Both the position numbers and the translations under genes were made by a program. The notes beneath the pieces were generated by a model. It was given only the letters and a program-made list of their open reading frames with translations. It did no database searches and was not told the origin of the DNA. Shown piece after piece: positions 8,368 to 16,492 of a stretch of DNA of 64,000 bases (positions within the stretch are counted from its first letter, which is position 1; each line of letters begins with the position of its first letter). Origin of the DNA: JALNYB01 sp963676235 (GTDB lineage: Archaea > Thermoplasmatota > Thermoplasmata > Methanomassiliicoccales > Methanomethylophilaceae); contig OY781044.1 in the NCBI GenBank assembly GCA_963676235.1, positions 248,001 through 312,000 of the forward strand, read 5' to 3'.

Positions 8368-10458
8368 TTACTGATTCAGAGTACAGAGAGCGTCTACTGC
8401 CCAGCAACCCTGTCCTTCTTTACCGACTATGACGGGGTTGATCTCCAACTCGTATATCTCGGGGTTCTCTTCAGCAACAAGGACCATTCTTCTGATCATA
8501 TCCTTGATAGCAGTGATATCTGACGCAGGTATTCCCCTTGCACCGGACATGAGCCTATATGCTTTTGTGGATGTGATCATGTCATCGAGCTGCTGCTCGG
8601 ACATGGGCACGTGCACCTGTGCGATCTCCCTTAGGATCTCTACATAGATTCCACCCAATCCGAATGAGATGACGGGCCCGAATTGCGGATCGCGGATCAT
8701 TGAAAGGATTACTTCCTGACCGAATACCATCTGCTGTATCGAAACTCCGTCCAATCTTGCCTGTGGCTTATTTTTCTTGCAGTTCTCCATGATCTTATTG
8801 AATGCAGTAGCTGCCTCTTCTGCGGATTCGACACCGACGACGACTCCGCCGATATCGGTCTTATGCGGAATATCAGGAGACACGATCTTCATGACAACCG
8901 GGTAACCGATCTTATTGCATGCTTTGACCGCTTCTTCAGCGGAATTGACATGTGCCTCTCCAGGGGTCGGCATTCCGTATGCATTGAAGATCTGTTTTCC
9001 TTCGGCCTCGGTGAGTCCGTATCTTCCTTCTTTTATGTCAGCATCGATTATATGTTTCGATACTTTTCTTCCAGATATCACTGGAACAGCAAGCTGATCC
9101 TGTTTCTCAGATGCGTTGATCGTATATTTTCTGAGGATGTTCAAAGCACGTACTGCTCTGTCGGGTGTTGGGAAACACGGGATCTTTCCTTCAACTAGAA
9201 TCGCATTTGCTTCTGCACACTTCTTTCCGCCTGCGAAACAACATGTTGTCGGTATAGGTATGATATCTCTCATTTCGACAATGATCTTTGCAATGCTGTT
9301 GAGATCTGCTGTATCGAGAGGTGATCCCATGATGACAAGGCCTCCCACTGACGGATCTTTGATGACCGCTTCGATAGCTCCCCTGAAATATTCGGGTTTT
9401 GCATCTCCTCTGATATCGATGGGATTGACGATACCCGCAACTGTCGGGACTGCTTTTTTGATAGCTTCTATGGTCTCTGGCGCAAGCTTTGCTGCCTCAA
9501 TATGTGATGCATCGAATGTCGCATCTGCAGACATGACTCCGAGTCCTCCTGCGTTGGTGATGATCGCGATACCATCCTTTTTCATCGGACTGCATGTGCT
9601 GAATACTGTGAGTGCATCGTACATCTCTTCGAGATCGAGTGCCCTGTGAATGTTCAGTTTCTTGAAAACGACATTGTTGACCTCATCCGAACCTGCCAAT
9701 GAACCAGTGTGGGAGGATGCTGCTTTAGAACCTGCCTCGGTCTTACCTGATTTGAATATGACGATAGGTTTCTTCTTCGGCATATGCTCGATAGACTCGA
9801 TGAATTTCTCACCGCGGGGGATACCTTCACAATACATTCCGATTACCTTTGTATCCGGATCTTCGGAAAGGTATTCCATCATGTCTGCCTCATCTACATC
9901 ACATTTGTTTCCGAATGTAACGAATTTTGAAAGCCCAATACCATTAGAACAGGACCAATCAAGAATCGATGATCCCACAGCACCGGACTGTGAGAAGACG
10001 GACATGTTTCCTGCTGTCGGCAGAAGATGTGAGAATGTGACATTGAATCCTGCTTTGACATTCATATTTCCAAAACAGTTGGGTCCTAAAATCCTCACGC
10101 CGTATTTCTTTCCTGTTGCAACAAGCTCCTTCTCGAGTTTAGCTCCTTCGGGACTGTCCTCTTTGAAACCTGCTGTGAGAATAGAACATGCTTTGCAACC
10201 TACTTTTCCGAGTTTTTCCACTTCGGATGCAACATAGATGTTCTTAACAGCAATGACACCTAATTCGATAGGCGCATCTATCTCTTCAATGCTCTTGTAT
10301 GCTTTCAATCCTTGGATCTCTCCACCTTTAGGATTTACAGGATACAATTTTCCTTTATAGCCGGCGTTGATCAGATTTCTCAACAACATTCCGCCAAGTT
10401 TTGTTATGTCCGATGAGGCACCTATTATGGCAACCGAGTCGGGATTAAAGAAACACTT
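8368..10458 (-). CDS. acd: Acetate-CoA ligase (ADP-forming), fused alpha-beta
   Basis: Cytoplasmic enzyme interconverting acetyl-CoA, ADP and phosphate with acetate, CoA and ATP. It belongs to the ACD/succinyl-CoA synthetase superfamily. The 696-residue protein carries both subunits: an N-terminal CoA-binding Rossmann domain (FFNPDSVAIIGASSD), a ligase domain with the phosphorylated histidine in SSHTGSLAG (His250), and a C-terminal ATP-grasp domain of about 220 residues (GYPVVMKIVSPDIPHKTDIG). The start is ATG 10458; an in-frame TTG at 10476 is less likely. An AMP-forming acetyl-CoA synthetase lies at 41.4 kb, so both acetate-handling chemistries exist in this genome. Acyl specificity is not certain. 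Confidence 0.93.
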   Translation of the reverse strand, partial: KCFFNPDSVAIIGASSDITKLGGMLLRNLINAGYKGKLYPVNPKGGEIQGLKAYKSIEEIDAPIELGVIAVKNIYVASEVEKLGKVGCKACSILTAGFKEDSPEGAKLEKELVATGKKYGVRILGPNCFGNMNVKAGFNVTFSHLLPTAGNMSVFSQSGAVGSSILDWSCSNGIGLSKFVTFGNKCDVDEADMMEYLSEDPDTKVIGMYCEGIPRGEKFIESIEHMPKKKPIVIFKSGKTEAGSKAASSHTGSLAGSDEVNNVVFKKLNIHRALDLEEMYDALTVFSTCSPMKKDGIAIITNAGGLGVMSADATFDASHIEAAKLAPETIEAIKKAVPTVAGIVNPIDIRGDAKPEYFRGAIEAVIKDPSVGGLVIMGSPLDTADLNSIAKIIVEMRDIIPIPTTCCFAGGKKCAEANAILVEGKIPCFPTPDRAVRALNILRKYTINASEKQDQLAVPVISGRKVSKHIIDADIKEGRYGLTEAEGKQIFNAYGMPTPGEAHVNSAEEAVKACNKIGYPVVMKIVSPDIPHKTDIGGVVVGVESAEEAATAFNKIMENCKKNKPQARLDGVSIQQMVFGQEVILSMIRDPQFGPVISFGLGGIYVEILREIAQVHVPMSEQQLDDMITSTKAYRLMSGARGIPASDITAIKDMIRRMVLVAEENPEIYELEINPVIVGKEGQGCWAVDALCTLNQ

Positions 10459-10576
10459 CATAAGAGCCGTAATCAAATTATCTTAGATAAAGTTAACCTT
10501 ACGCTTTGTAGAGAAAATCCTGATATCGCACATATATTTGCGAATATCGTATTTTTTTAGGAGTATGGCTCCGAAT

Positions 10577-10655
10577 TTCGACAAAATTCGACAAAAAATA
10601 TACATTTTTCGTACTTTAAGGCAAAAAGTAACCTCTTTATACGTCAAATGTCGAA
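10577..10655. promoter_or_regulatory. TTCGACA repeats, possible operator
   Basis: TTCGACA occurs at 10577-10583 and 10587-10593 (10-base spacing), and its reverse complement TGTCGAA at 10649-10655. They lie between the acetate-CoA ligase start and the RNA-like segment. Regulator binding is inference. Confidence 0.25.
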
Positions 10656-10705
10656 TAGCGACTATTTTCATGGCAATCCCTTATATCATAAAACAACAAT
10701 ACGAA

Positions 10706-10938
10706 AGTTCCGAAACGGCCAAGGGGCGCGATTTCATGAACGCCATACGCACGGATCGGAATATAGTGACCTTATCCCTTAGTAATAAGGGCTCTTGCGG
10801 TAGCAACGATGAGTCATCGTAGCCATGACCGGAAGCCAACGTAGGGTCCGACACATACTCCAGGCGTCAGTCAGTATCTCGAGGCCGGTGTCACATCGGA
10901 CAATGAAAAGATGTGTTAGCGCTCTGGAGACAATTTTT
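10706..10938 (+). ncRNA. Candidate structured non-coding RNA (H/ACA-like 3' hairpin)
   Basis: This 540-base gap has no convincing gene but a G+C-richer, highly foldable segment. A TATA-like CTTATATCAT lies at 10680-10689, and an ACAATTTTT run ends at 10938. Stems seen are CCCTTA/TAAGGG (10776-10791) and CGATGA/TCATCG (10807-10819). CGGATC (10752-10757) can pair with GGTCCG (10845-10850), followed directly by ACA. CTCCAGGCG (10858-10866) pairs with CGC-T-CTGGAG (10920-10929), also followed directly by ACA. An upper stem CACATC/GATGTG (10892-10915) sits 14 bases before that ACA, as in H/ACA guide RNAs. I see no SRP or RNase P core motifs. Strand and ends are tentative. Confidence 0.4.
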
Positions 10939-10969
10939 GCTACAAATTTTATAAAAATCACGGATGATT

Positions 10970-10988
10970 GTCGGGGTTTGCCCCCGAC
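10970..10988. terminator. Strong GC hairpin between RNA candidate and metallopeptidase gene
   Basis: GTCGGGG, a TTTG loop and CCCCCGAC form a near-perfect stem. It sits 10 bases beyond the stop of the minus-strand gene at 10999 and could serve both convergent transcripts. Confidence 0.5.
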
Positions 10989-10998
10989 TTATAATTTA

Positions 10999-11679
10999 TC
11001 AGAGATACATACATAACCTCTTCAGCCATTCTTCCGCCTCCGCCTGATTTGGATATTTGGCTTCCAATGAAACGAATTTCTCCCCGTGTTTATTTGAAAA
11101 CGAATCGAATCCGACCAGAAGATGGCACAATTCGTGATACACACAATAATCTAGAACAATATCCGGGATTGCGTCTGTATCCAATACATTGGAGATCGAT
11201 ACTACTCTCATCAATACAGAGCAGTGCCCGACCTTTCTGATATTGGATTCCTTGGTCCAGGTCAGACATACACTTGGATCCCTTTCCAATAATCCCATAT
11301 TTATCAATCTATCATATGATGCGGAAAGATCTTTCACATCACCTTTCTGAGATCTTGTTATATTCCTGCTCCTTCTGAGATAAACCGGTTGTTTGTATGT
11401 CGAGAACTCTGGCGATGTTATCCATTCTACCATTGATTCTGAATAATTCTCATCTCCTTGTCCCATTATCCTTGAGAACAGTGATCTTGCCAATCCGTTA
11501 AGAACCTCTTGCGGTGCATCGGCAAGATAATCCGACACCTTGAACTCGGCCCATTTATAGCTTCTCTGCCAACGGACCTTGAATTCCTTGAATGCCATGA
11601 ACTCTGCTTCTATTTTCTCGAACCCGTATTCTTTGCCGACCTCGGCGAATGTTGTCCTAAGGGACTCTTCTGCTTCCAT
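10999..11679 (-). CDS. SprT/YgjP-like zinc metallopeptidase
   Basis: 226-residue protein with a zinc-peptidase motif near its C-terminus: YHELCHLLVGF (HExxH at about residues 182-186), then NKHGEKF about 14 residues later, which is the SprT/M48-like spacing. The N-terminal 150 residues are basic and carry no motif I recognise. SprT-family proteins include DNA-protein crosslink proteases, but no DNA-binding element is visible, so the role is open. It stands alone; an AT-rich gap separates it from the divergent AhpD-like gene. Confidence 0.65.
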   Translation of the reverse strand: MEAEESLRTTFAEVGKEYGFEKIEAEFMAFKEFKVRWQRSYKWAEFKVSDYLADAPQEVLNGLARSLFSRIMGQGDENYSESMVEWITSPEFSTYKQPVYLRRSRNITRSQKGDVKDLSASYDRLINMGLLERDPSVCLTWTKESNIRKVGHCSVLMRVVSISNVLDTDAIPDIVLDYCVYHELCHLLVGFDSFSNKHGEKFVSLEAKYPNQAEAEEWLKRLCMYL

Positions 11680-11834
11680 TTATTATTTCTCCTAACGAAC
11701 AATTTTGTCGTATGGATCATTATACTTCTCAAAAAATGTTTTAAATACTTACATTACTGTTAATATAATTCCGATTTTTATCGATAACATTTCCATTAGA
11801 AAGTTTGTTAAACATCTGATACTGTTAACATCAT

Positions 11835-12224
11835 ATGCAAGAGGATCCCAAAGAACGTGAGATCGCAGATAAGATCTTGAAAGCCATAGAAGAACAGTAC
11901 GGTTTCATACCGGTTGTCAACCAAGTATTATCAGAACGTCCGGATAAATTCATAGGTGCAGCCAACTTCGGAAAGATCGTTATGGAAGGCAGAGGAGAAT
12001 TGGATCAGAAGACAAGATACCTTGCTGCTGTCGCCGCTTCTACTGCCATAGGAGGACAATACTGCATCAAAGTTCAGATGGACCACGCAATACAGGCAGG
12101 CGCAACAAAAGATGAGATCCTCGAAACGATGTTGATAGGATCTTACATGGCTATGACACGCGCACAATCCTATGCTTTCAGAGAATATAGCGATATGTTC
12201 AAGGATAAGAAGGAACAAGAATGA
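11835..12224 (+). CDS. Carboxymuconolactone decarboxylase / AhpD-family protein
   Basis: 129-residue single-domain protein of the AhpD-like helical fold. The family segment ending TRYLAAVAASTAIGGQYC and then IKVQMDHAIQAGATKDEI is clear. Redox-active members have CxxC here; this protein keeps only the first cysteine, so peroxidase-reductant activity in the classical sense is doubtful. Such proteins are common in methanogens and mostly uncharacterised. It lies 65 bases upstream of a HesB/IscA-type gene on the same strand. Confidence 0.8.
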   Translation: MQEDPKEREIADKILKAIEEQYGFIPVVNQVLSERPDKFIGAANFGKIVMEGRGELDQKTRYLAAVAASTAIGGQYCIKVQMDHAIQAGATKDEILETMLIGSYMAMTRAQSYAFREYSDMFKDKKEQE

Positions 12225-12289
12225 CATCACTTTTTTTGTTTAAGTAATTCATTATTTATACTCAAAAACGATTGCAAGATACGATCACC

Positions 12290-12616
12290 ATGGTAAAAAT
12301 TACCCCTGATGCGGAGAAATTCATCGACGAACTTCTGGAAAAAAACCAAAAGATCGGATTCGGTATCAAGATATATCTCTCTGGATTTGCGTGCTCAGGC
12401 CCTCAGTTCGGTATGTCCTTCCAGGAGAAGGCCGCCGAGAATGAGAAAGTCGATAAGTCCGCAACCAGCTTCGAAATATTCTACGATGCAGAAACAGAAG
12501 AGGCATTGAAAGACTGTGTCATCGAATTTGTTGATGACCCCAACTTCGGAACCGGACTTAGCATTAGCAACCCTAACTTTAGCGGATGCTCTTCATGCGG
12601 CGGCGGATGTCACTAA
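12290..12616 (+). CDS. HesB/IscA-family iron-sulfur protein
   Basis: 108-residue A-type Fe-S carrier-like protein. It has one cysteine in the SGFACSGPQFGMSF region and a C-terminal cysteine cluster GCSSCGGGCH. That tail has three cysteines and a histidine rather than the usual CxC, a variant seen in archaeal HesB-like proteins. The start at ATG 12290 fits a TATA-like ATTATTTATA at 12251-12260 with a short leader. A hairpin follows immediately. The likely role is Fe-S cluster handling (family knowledge); the target is unknown. Confidence 0.8.
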   Translation: MVKITPDAEKFIDELLEKNQKIGFGIKIYLSGFACSGPQFGMSFQEKAAENEKVDKSATSFEIFYDAETEEALKDCVIEFVDDPNFGTGLSISNPNFSGCSSCGGGCH

Positions 12617-12626
12617 TTTCACTTTC

Positions 12627-12645
12627 GGGGTGATTCGGTCACCCC
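12627..12645 (+). terminator. Terminator-like hairpin after the HesB-type gene
   Basis: GGGGTGA, a TTCGG loop and TCACCCC form a perfect 7-bp stem 10 bases after the stop codon, followed shortly by a T-rich stretch. Confidence 0.55.
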
Positions 12646-12688
12646 TCAATCAACTTTTTATTCTATTTTCTAGGTATGCGTTCTTGAT

Positions 12689-14242
12689 ATGAGCTATATT
12701 TCGCACCACAGGATAGTTCCAGACATGGTCGAGGAACGCAAATATCAGATCACCATGGCAAACGCGTGTCTGAATGCAAATACTCTCATCATTCTCCCCA
12801 CAGGACTCGGAAAGACGATTGTCGCATTATATGTGGCGGCAAATATCCTTGAGAAGGGAAAAAAAGTCCTTCTTCTGGCACCTACTAAACCTTTGGTCGA
12901 TCAACATTCAAAGGTGTTCTCGGAACTTCTCATTAACACGAAAATAAGCGTGATGAACGGACTGATGAAACCTGAGAACAGGGCCAAGGTCATTCGTGAT
13001 AACGATCTCGTAGTTTCTACGCCTCAATGCATCGCCAATGATCTGGAATCGGAAAAATATGATCTTACCGGATTCGGACTCATAATCTATGATGAGGCGC
13101 ACCGCAGCACCGGTAATTATGCTTACGTTACAGTCGCAGAACGTAGCGACCCGAAAACATTGTCTCTTGGGCTCACTGCATCCCCCGGAAGCGATATCAA
13201 TAAAGTGGAAGAAGTGTGCCGCAATCTCAACATAGAGAGAATAGATATCAGAACAGACGACGACCCCGATGTCGCTCCGTATGTTCATGATACATATGTC
13301 AAAAAAATCGAAGTTAACATGCCCCAGGACTTACTTGACATCATCAAATATCTGAAACAGATGCTGGATCACTATTTCTTAGAACTTACAAATTTACGTT
13401 TGACGCAAACGAATTGGCCAGTGTCTACAAAACATATGCTTATGGTCGGAGAATCATTGCAAAGAAGATTGGCCAGAGGTGAAAGTACATCTGTTATCTT
13501 CAGAGGCCTTACTGTCCAATCGATCTGTGTAAAACTATTACATGCCATCAATCTTGCGGAAACACAAGGAATGAATTCACTGAGACTGTACTTAGGAAAG
13601 ATCATTGACGAATCGAACTTGGCGAAAGGTGCCAAAGGAAACAAAGAACTCGTTGCCCGTAATGAGTTCAAAAACATGTGGAACATCGTGGAGACCACGA
13701 ATGTAGAACATCCCAAGATATCCAAAACAATGAGCCTTGTAAGTCAAGTACTAAATGCAGAAGGTTCATCGAAAGTGATGGTATTCACTCAATACAGGGA
13801 TACTTGTGACCTCTTGGTCAGCAAATTATCCACAATTCCCGGTGCAAATGTCGGAAAACTCGTCGGACAGTCCAACGGCGGACTGAAACAAAAGGAACAG
13901 ATAGGCGTCCTTGACAGTTTCAGAACAGGAGAATACAATGTCATCGTATCGACCTCGGTCGGAGAGGAAGGATTGGATATCACAAGTACGGATGCAGTCA
14001 TATTCTATGAACCTGTACCGTCTGAGATCAGAACGATCCAAAGACGCGGACGTACTGGCAGAAAGAATGACGGAGAAGTATTCGTCCTCATCGCCAAAGG
14101 CACGATGGATGAGGTGTTCGAAAGATCCAGCAAGAACAAAGAAGACCAGATGCGTTCCAAACTAGAGAAACTCAGCAACGATCTTAGTAAAAACAATCCC
14201 GCACTTCTCTACAAATGTCAGACCGATCTCGGCAGTTTCTGA
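12689..14242 (+). CDS. Hef-type DEAH helicase without nuclease domain
   Basis: 517-residue superfamily-2 helicase related to the helicase half of archaeal Hef (FANCM/Mph1 family), acting at stalled forks and branched DNA. Motifs in order: PTGLGKT (37-43), DEAH (135-138), LTASPG, an insertion domain around residues 220-340, VFTQYRDT, then VSTSVGEEGLDI and QRRGRTGR near residue 455. The protein ends shortly after the helicase core, so the ERCC4 nuclease and HhH domains of full-length Hef are absent. The DNA ligase gene follows 23 bases downstream, suggesting a shared DNA-repair transcript. Confidence 0.9.
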   Translation: MSYISHHRIVPDMVEERKYQITMANACLNANTLIILPTGLGKTIVALYVAANILEKGKKVLLLAPTKPLVDQHSKVFSELLINTKISVMNGLMKPENRAKVIRDNDLVVSTPQCIANDLESEKYDLTGFGLIIYDEAHRSTGNYAYVTVAERSDPKTLSLGLTASPGSDINKVEEVCRNLNIERIDIRTDDDPDVAPYVHDTYVKKIEVNMPQDLLDIIKYLKQMLDHYFLELTNLRLTQTNWPVSTKHMLMVGESLQRRLARGESTSVIFRGLTVQSICVKLLHAINLAETQGMNSLRLYLGKIIDESNLAKGAKGNKELVARNEFKNMWNIVETTNVEHPKISKTMSLVSQVLNAEGSSKVMVFTQYRDTCDLLVSKLSTIPGANVGKLVGQSNGGLKQKEQIGVLDSFRTGEYNVIVSTSVGEEGLDITSTDAVIFYEPVPSEIRTIQRRGRTGRKNDGEVFVLIAKGTMDEVFERSSKNKEDQMRSKLEKLSNDLSKNNPALLYKCQTDLGSF

Positions 14243-14265
14243 ATACGTACAAAATATAACATTGA

Positions 14266-16188
14266 ATGAGATACCCCAACTGTATGCTTTACTCTGAACT
14301 TGCGAATACATTCGATAAATTGGAAAAAACTGGAAGCCGTCTCGAGATGACGGCAACATTTTCAGAATTCTTCAAAACGGTAGACGCTGGAGACCTCAAG
14401 AATATAGTCTATCTTTCACAGGGAAAACTCCACCCGGATTTTTATCCCCAAGAACTGGGAATGGCAGATAAACTCGTCCTTGGTGCGATATCTTCTACAT
14501 CGGGTATACCTGAATCGGTAACAGAGGCTACATGGATCAAAAAAGGTGACCCCGGAGCAGTAGCAGAGGAATTCATCGGCATCAAAAAACAGATGACGTT
14601 GTTCTCAGAATCTCTCACATTAGACAGAGTTGTCAGGAATCTGCTTTTGATCGAGAATTCAGAAGGAAGGGATAGTCAGGATAAAAAGATGAAATACCTT
14701 TCCCAACTGCTTCATGATTCAACTCCTATCGAAGCCAGATATCTCTGCAGAATAGTTACCGGAAGAATGAGAGTAGGTGCGGGATCGATGACGATCCTTG
14801 ATGCACTCGCAGATGCATTCGCTACTAAAGAAGACCGTCCGGAAATAGAAAGAGCATTCAACATAACATGTGATCTGGGTCTTGTTGCAGAAACAATATC
14901 CATAGGCGGGATTAACGCCATAAAACAAATGCAAGTCACTGTTGGAAATCCGATAAAAGTCATGCTTGCAGAACGTCTGCCTTCCATCGCTCAAGTGATA
15001 GAAAGAATGGGCGGAAAATGTGCTATGGAATACAAATATGACGGAATAAGGATACAGGCACACATAAGCAAGAATTCCGTGAAATTATACTCTAGAAGGT
15101 TAGAAGACCTAACTTCGAACTTCCCGGATATTGCCGCATCTCTCAGAGCCCAATGCAGAGTGGAAGAAGCTATCATTGAAGGCGAATGCGTGGCAGTCGA
15201 CAGAAAGACCGGAGAAATGCTACCGTTCCAAACCGTCACTCACAGAAGAAAGAAACACGGAATGAAAGAAGCCATAAAAGAATTCCCTGTGAAGATATTC
15301 ATGTTCGATATCCTCTATGCAGACGGCATCGACATGACCTTATATCCATTCATAGAGAGAAGGATAAAACTCATCGAGACATTCGATCTTTCAGAAAATG
15401 TCAAAAAATTACATCTTTTAGAGAATATAAAAAAACTAAATCTTCCAGAAGATGTCAAAAAGCTCTATCTTTCAGAAGATATCGAAAAATCAAATCTTTC
15501 AGAAGATGCCAAAGAATCAAATCTTTCAGAACAGATAGACCTTACGACGATGAAAATCGTAGAATCTCCTGAAGAAGGAGAAGCATTTTTCAATGAAGCC
15601 ATAAGTGCCAGATGCGAAGGAATAATGGCAAAATCGATTTACCAGGATTCGGTTTACCGGGCAGGATCCAGAGGATTCTTATGGATCAAATACAAGAAAG
15701 ATTATGAGGCTTCACTAACAGATTCGTTCGATCTTGCCGTGGTGGGAGCATTCTACGGAATGGGAAAGAGAGCCGGAAAATACGGAGCACTCCTCATGGC
15801 AGCATTCGATGCAGAATCTGGAAAATTCTGTACAGTATGTAAACTGGGTACAGGTTTCGACGATGCCTTCCTCGGAGAACTCCCCAAAATGCTTGATAAA
15901 TACCTCAGCGAAACAAAACCGCAGTTGGTGGATGCGGAAATGGTCCCTGATGTATGGTTCCAACCGACAATCGTTCTTGAGGTCGTTGCAGCTGAGATCA
16001 GTATAAGCCCCATACACACTGCGGCCATAGGATTGGTAAGCGATGACGCCGGCCTCGGATTAAGATTCCCCAGATTCACAGGACGCGTAAGGGCCGACAA
16101 AGGCCCTGAACAATGTACCACGGTCAATGAGATCTTTGAAATGTACGAACTTCAAGGTAAGAAGGATACGCATCTCACAGAACAATAA
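14266..16188 (+). CDS. lig: ATP-dependent DNA ligase with an internal repeat insert
   Basis: 640-residue archaeal/eukaryal type I DNA ligase that seals nicks using ATP. It has an N-terminal helical DNA-binding domain (1 to about 230), the adenylation domain with the active-site lysine in KYDGIR (Lys257), then IEGECVAVD, FMFDILY, EGIMAKS, the motif V stretch WIKYKKDY and an OB-fold C-terminus. Residues about 375-425 carry an extra segment of 9-residue repeats (LSEDIEKSN type, five copies and a partial). It falls between FDILYADGIDMTLYPF and KIVESPEEGEAFF, a surface loop of the adenylation domain. Family length is about 560-600, consistent with an insertion. Confidence 0.94.
   Translation: MRYPNCMLYSELANTFDKLEKTGSRLEMTATFSEFFKTVDAGDLKNIVYLSQGKLHPDFYPQELGMADKLVLGAISSTSGIPESVTEATWIKKGDPGAVAEEFIGIKKQMTLFSESLTLDRVVRNLLLIENSEGRDSQDKKMKYLSQLLHDSTPIEARYLCRIVTGRMRVGAGSMTILDALADAFATKEDRPEIERAFNITCDLGLVAETISIGGINAIKQMQVTVGNPIKVMLAERLPSIAQVIERMGGKCAMEYKYDGIRIQAHISKNSVKLYSRRLEDLTSNFPDIAASLRAQCRVEEAIIEGECVAVDRKTGEMLPFQTVTHRRKKHGMKEAIKEFPVKIFMFDILYADGIDMTLYPFIERRIKLIETFDLSENVKKLHLLENIKKLNLPEDVKKLYLSEDIEKSNLSEDAKESNLSEQIDLTTMKIVESPEEGEAFFNEAISARCEGIMAKSIYQDSVYRAGSRGFLWIKYKKDYEASLTDSFDLAVVGAFYGMGKRAGKYGALLMAAFDAESGKFCTVCKLGTGFDDAFLGELPKMLDKYLSETKPQLVDAEMVPDVWFQPTIVLEVVAAEISISPIHTAAIGLVSDDAGLGLRFPRFTGRVRADKGPEQCTTVNEIFEMYELQGKKDTHLTEQ
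15388..15543 (+). repeat. 27-bp tandem repeats inside the ligase gene
   Basis: Five diverged 27-base units plus a partial one encode LSENVKKLH, LLENIKKLN, LPEDVKKLY, LSEDIEKSN, LSEDAKESN and LSEQIDL. All keep the reading frame. Confidence 0.9.
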
Positions 16189-16237
16189 TATGGACGTTTC
16201 CGCGAAACCTTTAAAATAGGGATTACAATGAGGAATT

Positions 16238-16492
16238 ATGCAGACCTATACCGTCGAAAAAACCGATAAGACAATCACACTCGGTTTCAAAGATGTGAAC
16301 CTTACACTTATTTCACCCATGATCAAGGCGCTAAACGATGATAAGAACGTCAAGATCGTAAGGTTCATCGATCAGCATCCTGAACTCAAAGACAGAGTGC
16401 TTTTTATTGAGGTCCATAAAGGCAAACCGGAAGCAGCAGTTGAAAAAGCTTCCAAAGCCGTTTCTGAATATTATTCCTCGATCAAAGAGTGA
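16238..16492 (+). CDS. rpoL: DNA-directed RNA polymerase subunit L
   Basis: 84-residue Rpo11/RpoL, the archaeal counterpart of eukaryotic RPB11, which dimerises with Rpo3 during polymerase assembly. The family segments are ITLGFKDVNLTLISPMIKAL and, near the end, VEVHKGKP-like FIEVHKGKPEAAVEKA. A TATA-like CTTTAAAATA at about 16209-16218 and a GAGG Shine-Dalgarno precede the ATG. It overlaps truD by four bases, so the two are probably co-translated. Confidence 0.93.
   Translation: MQTYTVEKTDKTITLGFKDVNLTLISPMIKALNDDKNVKIVRFIDQHPELKDRVLFIEVHKGKPEAAVEKASKAVSEYYSSIKE

Noticed and set aside
10706..10938. RNase P RNA or SRP RNA as identity of the structured segment
   Set aside because: The conserved RNase P core and the SRP helix-8 tetraloop with its asymmetric loop are not found on either strand.
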